From Rhodopirellula baltica SH 1 (GTDB taxonomy: Bacteria; Planctomycetota; Planctomycetia; Pirellulales; Pirellulaceae): DNA of 64,000 nt. The stretch spans positions 868,001 to 932,000 of the forward strand of contig NC_005027.1 in the NCBI RefSeq assembly GCF_000196115.1, given 5' to 3'. Positions 37,535 to 46,022 of this stretch are shown here, piece after piece. Each line of letters begins with the position of its first letter. Position 1 is the stretch's first letter. A model generated the notes under the pieces. That model saw only the letters and a program-made list of their open reading frames with translations. It did no database searches and was not told where the DNA came from. The translations under genes were made by a program, and so were the position numbers.

Positions 37535-38599
37535 ATGACTGAATCAAAGAAACAAATGACTCGTCGAACGTGTTTACGATCTCTCGTTGGCTCGGGAACC
37601 GGCGCGATCGTTACCGGATCGGTTCTGCCAGTTGGCCGCTTGTTTGGCCAAGAAGGTTTGTCCAGCCCGGATAGTGAAAACGCAGCTCAGGCTCCGTTGG
37701 ATGGATCGTCCGTTGCAGCGACGCAACTCGATTTGACGGTGCCGCAGACGACACGCTGGCTTTTGGGGGTGAACATCGACACGCCGGTGACCATCACGTC
37801 GGGGCTGGCAACGTTCCCGGTGTTCATGGATTGGCCGGAGCAAACCGTGTCGATCACCGACCGGACGGTGGATGGTCGTATTGGCAACGTCGCCGTTCGC
37901 GAACTGGATGGAGCACGGCAGGTTGTCGTTACGATTCCGCGGTTGACGTCTGGAGGTTCGGTTCAAGTCGAATTGGAAATGGAGGTCGTTCGGAAGCCGA
38001 TTGTGGCTCCCACCGAAACGAACGATCTGATCGTTCCGGCGCGTTTGCCTCGCGAGATGCGATCGTACATGGGGAACAGCCCGATGATCGATTCATCGCA
38101 TCCTTCCATCCGGGCTTTGTCTCGTGAGTTGGCTGGCGATGCGCCGGAGAGTGATTGGAAAAAGGTGCGTCAGATTTACGATGTGGTCCGTGACAAAGTG
38201 CGATATCAAGAAGGCCCGATTCGAGACGCGTCGGATGCGCTCAAAACCGGCGTGGGCGATTGCGAAGACATGACCAGTTTATTTGTGGCGTTGTGTCGCA
38301 ACGCTGGCATTCCAGCGCGGATGGTTTGGATTCCGGGGCACTGTTATCCGGAGTTCTATTTGGAGCCGAAGGATGCCAAGCCCGAACGCGGCGAATTGGC
38401 GGGGACTTGGTACCCATGTCAGGCCGCTGGGACCGAGCAATTCGGCGGGATGCTAGAGGCGCGTCCGGTTCTGCAGAAGGGGGATCGATTCCGCGTGCCA
38501 GAGCAGCGGACCCCGGTTCGATACGTCGCGGAGTTTTTTCGGTGCGATCGTCAAGGATCCAAGGCGCCGCGGGTGGAGTTTATTCGCAAGCCGGCATGA
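37535..38599 (+). CDS. Tat-exported transglutaminase-like protein
   Basis: A 354-residue protein. The N-terminus MTRRTCLRSLVGSGTGAIVT has a twin-arginine pattern, suggesting folded export. Residues about 60-165 form a beta-rich domain. The transglutaminase-like core is near 200-280: VRDKVRYQEGPIRDASDALK, the nucleophile region GVGDCEDMTSLFVALCR and WIPGHCYPEFYL with the His. The third catalytic residue (Asp) is not obvious in the usual place. The family includes cysteine proteases and cross-linking enzymes, so the activity is uncertain. It is divergent from the sulfatase and 81 bp upstream of pyrK, with no evident functional link to either. Confidence 0.85.
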   Translation: MTESKKQMTRRTCLRSLVGSGTGAIVTGSVLPVGRLFGQEGLSSPDSENAAQAPLDGSSVAATQLDLTVPQTTRWLLGVNIDTPVTITSGLATFPVFMDWPEQTVSITDRTVDGRIGNVAVRELDGARQVVVTIPRLTSGGSVQVELEMEVVRKPIVAPTETNDLIVPARLPREMRSYMGNSPMIDSSHPSIRALSRELAGDAPESDWKKVRQIYDVVRDKVRYQEGPIRDASDALKTGVGDCEDMTSLFVALCRNAGIPARMVWIPGHCYPEFYLEPKDAKPERGELAGTWYPCQAAGTEQFGGMLEARPVLQKGDRFRVPEQRTPVRYVAEFFRCDRQGSKAPRVEFIRKPA

Positions 38600-38680
38600 G
38601 GGCGTCCTAGAGGATCCAACGAACTGGCGGTACACTTCTCGAGCCGAATGAATCGTTTCGAGTCTTGACCCCTTGAGCAC

Positions 38681-39538
38681 ATGTCTAATTTGCACGCTGC
38701 CCATTACGCCGACGCGATGGTGCGTGTCGATGCACCGCTGATTCGCAATGAAGCCATCGCGGAGAACACTCATTTGCTTCGAGTGGCGGCACCGGAAATC
38801 GCACGGTCTTTCCGCCCCGGGCAGTTTGTCATGATCCGAATGACGGGCGTTAACGCACCGTTGATTGGGCGAGCTTTCGCGATCTATGACGTGCATGCGG
38901 GCGCCGATGGCCAGCCCGAATCGATCGATTTGATCTATCTCCGCAAAGGTGCGCTCACGGTTCCGTTGTCGGAGGCTCCCGTCGGGACGATGGTGACCGT
39001 TTGGGGGCCGCTCGGGAACGGGTTCGACGATCGACCTTGCGACCGATTGATCATGGCGGTTGGCGGAATCGGCCAAACCCCAATGCTCGCCGCGGGGCGC
39101 GATGCGACGCAGCGTGGTTGGGCAAAGAAAGTGGAGCTGATCTACGGAGCTCGCCGTGCGTCTTTGTTGGCGGGCGTCGACGATTTTCGATCGGCTGGAT
39201 TTGAAGTGACGACCTGCACGGATGATGGATCCGAAGGTCGCGCCGCACGTGTGCCCGATGTGCTGGCTGATCGTTTGCAATCGCTTCAGAACGAAAGCCC
39301 CGGGACTCGCATTCGTGTGATCACTTGCGGACCAGAGATCATGATGGAAAAGTCGTCTGAGGTTTGCGAGCGTCTGGGGGTCGATTGCCAAGTGTCGATG
39401 GAGACACCGATGGCGTGCGGCATCGGGATCTGTTTCTCATGCGTTGCCAAGGTCAAGCAAGACGATGGCGAGTGGGATTACAAACGCACTTGCGTGGAAG
39501 GCCCGATCTTCGACGCCTGCAAGATCGTTTGGGACTGA
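38681..39538 (+). CDS. pyrK: Dihydroorotate dehydrogenase electron-transfer subunit PyrK-like
   Basis: A 285-residue protein. An FAD-binding barrel comes first (FRPGQFVMIRMTGVNAPLIG, then RAFAIYDVH with the RxFS/A-type flavin loop). An NAD-binding domain follows (RLIMAVGGIGQTPMLAAGRD; YGARRASLL), and a C-terminal 2Fe-2S loop is present with cysteines in METPMACGIGICFSCVAKVK and RTCVEGPIFDACKIVW. These match PyrK, which passes electrons from the dihydroorotate dehydrogenase flavin to NAD in pyrimidine synthesis. No pyrD is adjacent, so the partner is elsewhere. Alternatives within the family include sulfhydrogenase gamma subunits, but the ending and the cluster spacing fit PyrK best. Confidence 0.86.
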   Translation: MSNLHAAHYADAMVRVDAPLIRNEAIAENTHLLRVAAPEIARSFRPGQFVMIRMTGVNAPLIGRAFAIYDVHAGADGQPESIDLIYLRKGALTVPLSEAPVGTMVTVWGPLGNGFDDRPCDRLIMAVGGIGQTPMLAAGRDATQRGWAKKVELIYGARRASLLAGVDDFRSAGFEVTTCTDDGSEGRAARVPDVLADRLQSLQNESPGTRIRVITCGPEIMMEKSSEVCERLGVDCQVSMETPMACGIGICFSCVAKVKQDDGEWDYKRTCVEGPIFDACKIVWD

Positions 39539-39628
39539 CTCGTTGGCCCGACGGACTTGGAAGTCCATCGTACGGTCGTTTCATCCAGGAAATTTGCTTG
39601 CCGCGTCTGCTCGGGTGAGCTTATGTGA

Positions 39629-40654
39629 CTAGCCTTTGTAGGTTTGCGCGAGCTTTTGGATGACGTCGGCAACGGCCTCTCTGTATTCAGCCGGTTCCAG
39701 GACTTCCGCGTCGCTGCCCAGGGCAAGCACCTTCGGTAGCAATTCGCGAGGATGCGATGCGGGGACGGTCAGGATTGTATCGGAGGCTGGGTCGTCGACA
39801 TCGATTGGTTCCAGTTTTTGTTCCGGGTGCCAAGGGTCTTCGCGAAGGTACGACGCGGATCGGTTGCCCAGTCGGATTTTGACCGGAGTGCTGCTGTCGC
39901 CCGAGAAGATGCCGATGCTCTTTCCCAGAAACTCATTCAGGTTAATCTTTGGGTCGGGTTTGAAGTAGTCGTCCAGGACGGTGGCCTGCGTGAATCGATC
40001 GAGCTTCCAATTGCGGAGTCGTTCGGATTCGTCGGTGACTTCGGGGGCCGCGGCGACCACGTAGATGCTGTTTTGGTGAACGGCTAAGCCATAGGGTTCG
40101 ATCTGCCGCACGGATGCTTCGCGACCGATCGGTTTGTATTTGATCTCGACAACGCGATGTTCCAAGATGGCGCGGTTGATCGTCTTCAGCATTCCCGATT
40201 GTGCTTCGTACGTTTTACTGGGGGTGCCAGAAACGTAGAGAACTTTCCGGTATCGCTGGTAGTGTTCGTAGACGCCTTCGGGGATCGCTTCTTGGACCTT
40301 GTTCCAGAACGTCTCGATACCCTGCCAGTACTGGGTTCCCATCAACGGGTAAAGAAGTTCGCGACCGATTGAGAGCGCGATCAGTTCGGTTGCCGAGAAC
40401 GCGATTTCGTGGACCGCGGTGTGGTTGCGACCGAGGCGATAGATGCGGCCGCGTTCCAGGACCTCGTTTTGAATGTCGTAGCCCGCCCCTTGCAGTGCCT
40501 CAACGTCGCGGCGGACCGTGCGGGTGTGCAGCGTCGACAGCCCCAGGTCCAGGATCAGGTCACCACGCAGTTCGTCCAGGGTTCGACCAAAGCGAGAGTC
40601 TTCGAGGAGTTGCAGGAGTTTGTGTTGGCGAATCAGTTGTTCGTTGCGTGCCAC
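39629..40654 (-). CDS. WYL-domain transcriptional regulator
   Basis: A 341-residue protein. The N-terminal winged helix-turn-helix reads LIRQHKLLQLLEDSRFGRTL and TLHTRTVRRDVEALQGAGYD. The WYL domain spans about 160-235, with VEIKYKPIGREASVRQIEPY and YVVAAAPE; the usual W-Y-L triad is partly changed. A C-terminal WCX-type extension (VKIRLGNRSASYLREDPWHP) is present. Such regulators bind nucleic acid or nucleotide ligands and control DNA-damage, phage-defence or metabolic genes. The ribbon-helix-helix gene lies 102 bp upstream on the same strand. The target is not evident. Confidence 0.88.
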   Translation of the reverse strand: MARNEQLIRQHKLLQLLEDSRFGRTLDELRGDLILDLGLSTLHTRTVRRDVEALQGAGYDIQNEVLERGRIYRLGRNHTAVHEIAFSATELIALSIGRELLYPLMGTQYWQGIETFWNKVQEAIPEGVYEHYQRYRKVLYVSGTPSKTYEAQSGMLKTINRAILEHRVVEIKYKPIGREASVRQIEPYGLAVHQNSIYVVAAAPEVTDESERLRNWKLDRFTQATVLDDYFKPDPKINLNEFLGKSIGIFSGDSSTPVKIRLGNRSASYLREDPWHPEQKLEPIDVDDPASDTILTVPASHPRELLPKVLALGSDAEVLEPAEYREAVADVIQKLAQTYKG

Positions 40655-40756
40655 GTCGAAGATGCCTGGGGTCAGGTGGTCGGGAGCAAGGTGCGATTGC
40701 GCGAGGCGGATCGGTTGTGTTCCGGAATGACGTCGTGATCCGGATCAGGTTCGCGA

Positions 40757-41512
40757 CTACTTCTGAGATTTCCGGCCAGGCTTGGGAGTCGATTTGGTCG
40801 GCTTCGATGGCACGCGAATTCGCTGCATGGAGATCTCGCCGGTGGCGGTTTTCTCAACTTGGATTTGAGGTCCGGGGCGACGTCCGCGGCGAGGGCCAGC
40901 TTCCAGCGGGGTGAAGCGTTTGTTGATCGGCTGCAGCAGTTTGGTCAGGCAGTAGCTGTTGATGCTCAGGCCCAGTTCGGCGGCTTCTTTGACCGCGGTC
41001 GAGTGCATCGAGCGGGGCAGGCGAACGGTGATCATTCGTTCGGGTTCGTGCAGGCTAGTCTTCGAGCTGTCTTGGCTGCGAAGCGAAGTCATGATCTCGA
41101 GCAGTTCAGCGAACTCGGGACTGGATTCGAAGTGTCGGCGTTGGGGAGCTTCGGGGAACAGTTTCCAAACGACTCCGTCACAGCCCATGATCTCACGGTA
41201 GAAGACGACCCAGCTTCCGGTTTGAGCGAAGACCTCGGCGGCCAGTTTGAGGACCATTTCTGGACGGTCTTCGTAGGGCATGTCCGGATCGAACGGCGAC
41301 AATTTAATGGGGCTGGTCGAAGCGGGGGCCGATGGGGCTTTGGTATTGCTCGATGAGTCCTTCGAACCGGAGGGCCGAGCCAAGTCGCTGGCGTAAACGG
41401 CTGGGGGAGCATCGCTCGCGTCGGTTTGCTCCACTGAGTTTTCGTTCATCCGTGACGAAGAGACTTGTCGGGAGTCAGTGGAATCGGTTCGGTGCGAAGG
41501 CGATGACGTCAT
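40757..41512 (-). CDS. Ribbon-helix-helix DNA-binding protein
   Basis: 251 residues from ATG 41512; TTG 41608 or ATG 41449 are alternative starts. A disordered Ser/Thr-rich N-terminus leads to a conserved region about 80-160 (YEDRPEMVLKLAAEVFAQTG, SWVVFYREIMGCDGVVWKLF). A ribbon-helix-helix segment follows (ERMITVRLPRSMHSTAVKEA, ELGLSINSYCLTKLLQPINK), of the HicB/Arc type. The basic tail (GPRRGRRPGPQIQVEK, SKPTKSTPKPGRKSQK) may add DNA affinity. It is probably a transcription regulator or an antitoxin-like protein without a toxin next to it. A 10-bp palindrome, TTGCTAGCAA, lies 87 bp upstream at 41599-41608, also found in the dnaA promoter. Confidence 0.7.
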   Translation of the reverse strand: MTSSPSHRTDSTDSRQVSSSRMNENSVEQTDASDAPPAVYASDLARPSGSKDSSSNTKAPSAPASTSPIKLSPFDPDMPYEDRPEMVLKLAAEVFAQTGSWVVFYREIMGCDGVVWKLFPEAPQRRHFESSPEFAELLEIMTSLRSQDSSKTSLHEPERMITVRLPRSMHSTAVKEAAELGLSINSYCLTKLLQPINKRFTPLEAGPRRGRRPGPQIQVEKTATGEISMQRIRVPSKPTKSTPKPGRKSQK

Positions 41513-42004
41513 GTCGTGAGTGAGTTGGGCTGAGGGTGCACGGGTCGTTTGGGACGTGGTGCTATCCTCGAGGCCGATCAAACGTGCCTTTGGAACCTTT
41601 GCTAGCAATGGGACTTACGTCGCTGCCCAGGGGCTGCGTGTTTTTTGAGCAAGCCCTGATGTGGCGGGGGTCGGCGAGGCTGCCTGTTTTTTGTGCGTGC
41701 TGAAAGTGGCTGAATTGGAAGTGTCCATCTCGATCGCTCTCCCAGAATTTGCCAAACAATTTTGTTTGCGATCGAATGGCAGCGTTCTGTTTTGGGCAAG
41801 TCGGCGGACGATCCCGCGAGTCATCCGGCTGTGTTAAGTGGTGGTGGTAGAGCGGTAGCTGGGTGAGGAATTCGGAGAGTGTTTGAGGTCAGCAGGGCGT
41901 CTCGGGGTGTGCGGTGTGAAAGAATTTTGGGAAGCTTTGGTTGAGATACCGAATCGGATTTTTCGGTCCAACCAATCCCACACCGATCACCCAAAGGAAA
42001 TGCG
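41513..42004. other. Divergent intergenic region with T-rich direct repeats
   Basis: This 492-bp gap has no credible gene. It holds the palindrome TTGCTAGCAA (41599-41608) and two near-identical direct repeats, GGCTGCGTGTTTTTTG (41632-41647) and GGCTGCCTGTTTTTTG (41678-41693). A small hairpin, ACCGAA at 41948-41953 with TTCGGT at 41962-41967, lies in the ferritin leader. AAAGGAA precedes ATG 42005. Confidence 0.5.
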
Positions 42005-42466
42005 ATGGCCAGCGAAGCACTGATCAATCAGCTCAATGAAATTCTCAAGCACGAATGGACTGGGGTCGCTCAGTACTCCCAGGCTTCGTTCATCATCGAA
42101 GGCGTTTGGCGAGAAGTTTACGCCGACAAGTTTTTGGGCGACGCGAAGGAATCCTTCGGCCACGCTCAACTGGTCGGTGAGAAGATCTCGGCCCTCGGCG
42201 GGGTTCCTGTTGCCACTCGCAACGAGATCAAACAGAGCAAGAACCTGGTCGAAGTTCTCGAATTCAGCCGTGACTTCGAAGCCAAGGCCGTCGAGATGTA
42301 CACCCAAGCGATCGAATTGGCCGAGCCGCAACGCAGCTTGGTCGTCTTCCTGGAAGATATCCTGAAGGAAGAGCAGGAAGGCGTCGACGAGTACACAAAG
42401 TTGCTGCGTGACACGCCTGCGTCGCACGCGTCGATGAGCGGTGAACCCGTTCGCAAATCGGGCTGA
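42005..42466 (+). CDS. Ferritin-like (bacterioferritin-type) protein
   Basis: 153 residues, the typical length for bacterioferritin subunits. A four-helix layout is clear: NQLNEILKHEWTGVAQYSQA (Glu17), DAKESFGHAQLVGEKISALG (His53), FEAKAVEMYTQAIELAEPQR and LEDILKEEQEGVDEYTKLL. Compared with standard ferritins, the helix-B ExxH motif has Ser50 three residues before His53 (Glu49 is one position off). The last-helix His is Glu instead. The diiron site may therefore use altered ligands. It has a good ribosome site (AAAGGAA) and is followed by a strong terminator, so it is monocistronic. The role is probably iron storage or detoxification (family knowledge). Confidence 0.82.
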   Translation: MASEALINQLNEILKHEWTGVAQYSQASFIIEGVWREVYADKFLGDAKESFGHAQLVGEKISALGGVPVATRNEIKQSKNLVEVLEFSRDFEAKAVEMYTQAIELAEPQRSLVVFLEDILKEEQEGVDEYTKLLRDTPASHASMSGEPVRKSG

Positions 42467-42521
42467 GTTCTCTCCGCTCTGGACGGCCGAAACTGAACTT
42501 GGCCGCAATCGAAATCGAGCC

Positions 42522-42552
42522 ACGGCAATCCAATTTTGGGTTGCCGTTTTTT
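42522..42552 (+). terminator. Rho-independent terminator of the ferritin-like gene
   Basis: ACGGCAATCC (42522-42531) pairs with GGGTTGCCGT (42538-42547) around a 6-nt loop with one wobble. Six T's follow (42547-42552). It lies 56 bp after the stop. Confidence 0.9.
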
Positions 42553-42613
42553 CTGCGCTTTCAGTGCTGGATGACTGCCATCGCTCCAGTGGCGGTTCAT
42601 CGTCGCTTCGTCG

Positions 42614-43624
42614 TCAATGTTCGTGGCTGGAGTCGGCTGGGGCGAGCCGTCCGCCATCGCTGCGAAGGTACACGACCAGCTCCGCCACTTGGGTTGGCGT
42701 CAATGAATTCAGCAGACCGACCGGCATCGGCGAGATGGGCGACGGTTGTCGTTGTTCGATGTCTTTGAGCTCGATGGAAAGAACCGCGTCAGGATTGGAG
42801 AGGTCCGTCTGAATTTGGACGCTCGAACGATCTGTCGATGCGAGGTTGTTGGCAATCACTCGTCCGGTGATGACTCGGCCATCGGTCAGCAGGAATTTTT
42901 CGAACCGTCCGGTGTCGTGAAGATCGAGCGAAGGTTGGAGAATGTGGCGAATGAGTTCGGTATTGGAGTAGCACATTCCAATGCCTCGAAGATCGGGGCC
43001 GGAGGCTCGACCGTACCCGGCAACTTGATGGCACGCGTCGCATCGCGCGATCATGAATGCTTCTCGACCGGATGCGATCACGGTGGAGGATGGCGTAGGG
43101 ATTTTGATCTTTGCCAACGAAGCCACCGAGTGCTGTCGCGTCGCCTTTTGTTGGAGGCTCTTGGCAGCGTCTGCGACGCGGAACGGATCGGACGATTTCC
43201 AGAATGGTCGAAGCGACGGAACATCAATCGCGTCCAGTATTCTTCCAGCTTCCGATGGCGTGTGATCGCCCCGCAACACTTCGGCAACCGCACCGAATGA
43301 TTCGAGGTCGCCGATCGTTGCTGCAGCTTCGATCGATGCGATCACAACATCGAAGGCTGAGTCATTGGCGCTGCGTCGAAGCAACTGCATCGCACCGGGG
43401 ACCAAGTTCGGATGTTTCGCGTGGCATTGACTAAGGTCGAGTACAGCTTGTCGCCGCACCGATACGTCGGGAGACTCGAGCGATTGAAGAATCAGGTCCG
43501 GACGAAGAAGCTTTGGGCGATTGGATTTTGTCGTTGAGGTTCGTCGCGGTTCATCGCACCACGATTGATGGATGCCGCCGAGAAGGACGAAAAGCATCGC
43601 GGCGGTGAATTGAATCAGCGGCAT
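42614..43624 (-). CDS. Exported c-type cytochrome-like protein with HEAT-type repeats
   Basis: 336 residues from ATG 43624, which overlaps the upstream RNase HII-like gene by 10 bp and opens a signal peptide (MPLIQFTAAMLFVLLGGIHQ, cut near SWC). Residues about 40-170 are helical HEAT-like repeats (LILQSLESPDVSVRRQAVLD). The heme motif CDACH (FMIARCDACHQVAGYG) is followed by GRASGPDLRGIG, as in the planctomycete putative heme-binding domain family. The C-terminal strand-rich part reads FLLTDGRVITGRVIANNL and LTPTQVAELVVYLRS. It probably carries one covalent heme in the periplasm; the electron partner is unknown. Confidence 0.85.
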   Translation of the reverse strand: MPLIQFTAAMLFVLLGGIHQSWCDEPRRTSTTKSNRPKLLRPDLILQSLESPDVSVRRQAVLDLSQCHAKHPNLVPGAMQLLRRSANDSAFDVVIASIEAAATIGDLESFGAVAEVLRGDHTPSEAGRILDAIDVPSLRPFWKSSDPFRVADAAKSLQQKATRQHSVASLAKIKIPTPSSTVIASGREAFMIARCDACHQVAGYGRASGPDLRGIGMCYSNTELIRHILQPSLDLHDTGRFEKFLLTDGRVITGRVIANNLASTDRSSVQIQTDLSNPDAVLSIELKDIEQRQPSPISPMPVGLLNSLTPTQVAELVVYLRSDGGRLAPADSSHEH

Positions 43625-44637
43625 CGAATCAAATCGGACGTCGCAATGGATTGCGAGTTCAGTGTCGCGGTGGCCGCAGCGAGAAACCGGTCGGCGTCGA
43701 CGGGGTAGCCCGCGGTGGGTTGGTAGGGTTCTGGGCCGAGCCATCGGTCTTCGAAGTGATGATTGAAAAACGCCATTGCAATCTCGCGAAGGCATTTGGC
43801 GTGAAGCGATGACATGGCGACGGGAACGAACGAATCACCTTTGATAGTGAAATGCATTCTCAGTTGGTGGGTCGCCGTCTCAACATCGTAAACGCTGCAG
43901 CGGCTCGTTTCATCCACCACGCGAACAATCGCGTCCGGGAAGATCGCCGCGATGACTCCGGCGTAGTAACGTCGGCCGCCGTGCCGGTCGAAAAAGATCT
44001 GCCCGTGGTTGTGGGATTCTAGCGTTTGAGAATTCAGCATCGACGCGACTAACCCGAGGCTGGTTTCACCGAGCAGGTCGCTCTTGTTGGCAGAAGTTCC
44101 CGAAGCATTTGGTTCGCAGAACGCATTGAAAGCTTTCGCCGTGACCATGCGGGCCCGAGCGTCGGTGACTTGCCAGTCGGGGACCGCCCACGCCTGAGTG
44201 GCGCGTGCGATGGATTCTTCTGGTAACCACTCGTCGGGGAGTTCGCTCAGCCATCGTCCCGGCTTCAGCATATCGGCTAGCCATGGAATTGATTCCACGC
44301 AATGAAGATCGTCTGGGATCAATGTCGGCAAGCGTTTTTGCCAGTTTGATTCCGGTCGGCCCATCGAATGGTGGGCAAACGAGATTGCTCGATGCAGATT
44401 GCCCAGCGGGGAGGTGTCGCCGCGCCGCTGAGTGCGACTTTGAAAGACGCGTTTGGAGTCATCGACTCGGATGCGTTGGCCGTCGATGGAGACGGGCGTC
44501 TTCATCACATCCCACATCTCGGCGATCGTGTCATTCCATTGAGACGATTTAGCTGGGCCTTCCCAAAGCGTTGCGGCGATCACCAGCGGTCCGAGTTTCG
44601 GGCCATAGCCGGCTTCATCAACCGCGATCAAGAACAT
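43615..44637 (-). CDS. Divergent RNase HII-like protein
   Basis: A 340-residue protein, longer than the usual ~200-residue RNase HII. It begins MFLIAVDEAGYGPKLGPLVI, which aligns with the RNase HII start DEAGRGPLAGPVV: the catalytic Asp-Glu pair is kept, but the GRG element that senses the RNA-DNA junction is GYG. DSKR (VDDSKRVFQ) matches the DSKK motif, and FFDRHGGRRYY supplies the next Asp. SSLHAKCLREIAMAFF replaces the AKVTRD motif, with Glu for the last Asp. A ~60-residue insert (LADMLKPGRWLSELPDEWLP) follows DSKR. It may act on a nucleic acid substrate other than rNMP-DNA. It lies 2 bp downstream of the HD-GYP gene, in one operon. Confidence 0.72.
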   Translation of the reverse strand: MFLIAVDEAGYGPKLGPLVIAATLWEGPAKSSQWNDTIAEMWDVMKTPVSIDGQRIRVDDSKRVFQSRTQRRGDTSPLGNLHRAISFAHHSMGRPESNWQKRLPTLIPDDLHCVESIPWLADMLKPGRWLSELPDEWLPEESIARATQAWAVPDWQVTDARARMVTAKAFNAFCEPNASGTSANKSDLLGETSLGLVASMLNSQTLESHNHGQIFFDRHGGRRYYAGVIAAIFPDAIVRVVDETSRCSVYDVETATHQLRMHFTIKGDSFVPVAMSSLHAKCLREIAMAFFNHHFEDRWLGPEPYQPTAGYPVDADRFLAAATATLNSQSIATSDLIRCR

Positions 44638-44639
44638 AC

Positions 44640-45923
44640 TTAGGGATCAGTTTCCGGCGGAGCTTGGTAGTTTTCAGCGAAGCGAATCATCAACTCTTCG
44701 TTGCTAAGCAGGGCGTCGACAACATCGGATGCCCATTGCTTCCCGCGACCTTCGCGGAAAATCTTGCGGACTTTATCAAGTGGCATGCCGCGGCGATACG
44801 GGCGGTCACTGACCATGGCGTCGAACGAGTCCGCGACGGCAAGGATTTGTGCGGCACGTGGGATGTTGTCGCCCGACAATCCATCCGGGTACCCACGGCC
44901 ATCCCACGATTCGTGGTGATGGCGAACGGCAGGCAAGATGTGTCGGAAGGGGCGGATGCCTTTGAGAATTTCGTATCCCAGCACCGGGTGTCGTTTGATT
45001 TGGTCAAACTCTTCGTCCGTCAATGCACCCGGTTTCTTCAGCACTGAATCATCGATGCCAATCTTGCCGATGTCGTGAAGAATGCCAGCCAGTTGCAATG
45101 AGTCGGAGTCTTGTTGCGTCATTCCAAGTCGGCGCGAAAGTGCGACGGCCAGATCCGCAACACGAGAGCTGTGACCGCACGTATAGGCGTCTTTTGCATC
45201 CAGCGCCGAGGCGAGGGATCGCACCATGCCTTCCAACATCGATTGCATTTCGATGTACTGACGTTGGTTGACCAAGTGCATGGACAACATCATCAGAACG
45301 GATCGCACCAAGTCGATGTCGACGGTGGTGAATTCTGGCTGATCGAGCGTGCGGATCGATATCATCCGGCCCAAATGAGTTCCGCCACGGTGGATTGGCA
45401 GAATCATCAAGCGATGATTGTTAAGTCTCGGTTCGTCGCTCTGGTTGACGATTGTGATGTCGCGAACGATGCCATCCGTTTTCGCGGCGTGTCGCCAAGA
45501 GGCGGCGATCATCGAATCCAATTCTTGTGAGCTGATCGGTTGACCGACGATCAAGCGATCGGGTTCATCGGCGACGCATTCCGCATCGGCAGGGCATAGT
45601 TCAACGATGGCCGTTTTCCAAGGAACGCAGACCGAAAGCTGATTGAGCATGTCGATGCAAATGTCATCCGCATCGCTTTCCAGTTCCAGGTTGGCCGTCA
45701 GATCGTGAATCAGTCGGATCTCTTCGAACTTGTCCGACAGAGAAATCGAAAGCTGTTCGATATCGTTGACAAGGGTTTTATTGACGCGTTCCATCGCATC
45801 TTCCGTCGCGGTGCCAACGCGAGCCGCTTCGGCTGCGGCACGTTCGGCGACACACACGCCAGCCAATACACTGGCGTGCAGCGGATCGATGTCGGTGTTC
45901 GATGTGGTTGATGTAACGGTCAT
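44640..45923 (-). CDS. HD-GYP domain protein (probable c-di-GMP phosphodiesterase)
   Basis: 427 residues from ATG 45923; a GTG at 45938 is an alternative. Residues about 80-235 look like a GAF-type sensor (DLTANLELESDADDICIDML). The HD-GYP core is complete: GHSSRVADLAVALSRRLG, LAGILHDIGKIGIDDSVLKK, FDQIKRHPVLGYEILKGI, AVRHHHESWDGRGYPDGLSG, and ILAVADSFDAMVSDRPYRRG. All metal ligands and the GYP element (GRGYPDG) are present, so it should hydrolyse cyclic-di-GMP. Contrast this with the degenerate copy at 25669-26844. No receiver domain is present. It sits in a row of minus-strand genes with a receiver/ATPase protein. Confidence 0.92.
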   Translation of the reverse strand: MTVTSTTSNTDIDPLHASVLAGVCVAERAAAEAARVGTATEDAMERVNKTLVNDIEQLSISLSDKFEEIRLIHDLTANLELESDADDICIDMLNQLSVCVPWKTAIVELCPADAECVADEPDRLIVGQPISSQELDSMIAASWRHAAKTDGIVRDITIVNQSDEPRLNNHRLMILPIHRGGTHLGRMISIRTLDQPEFTTVDIDLVRSVLMMLSMHLVNQRQYIEMQSMLEGMVRSLASALDAKDAYTCGHSSRVADLAVALSRRLGMTQQDSDSLQLAGILHDIGKIGIDDSVLKKPGALTDEEFDQIKRHPVLGYEILKGIRPFRHILPAVRHHHESWDGRGYPDGLSGDNIPRAAQILAVADSFDAMVSDRPYRRGMPLDKVRKIFREGRGKQWASDVVDALLSNEELMIRFAENYQAPPETDP

Positions 45924-46022
45924 GCAAAACCGTACCACTTCGATGACACTTGGTCGTCAATCAATCGAAATACGATGCGGTGGATGTCTGTTCCCCCCGT
46001 TCAATTGCTCCGCCTGTAGCAA

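Noticed and set aside
38453-39391. 312-codon minus-strand frame
   Set aside because: Antisense to pyrK, whose flavin, NAD and iron-sulfur motifs are clear.
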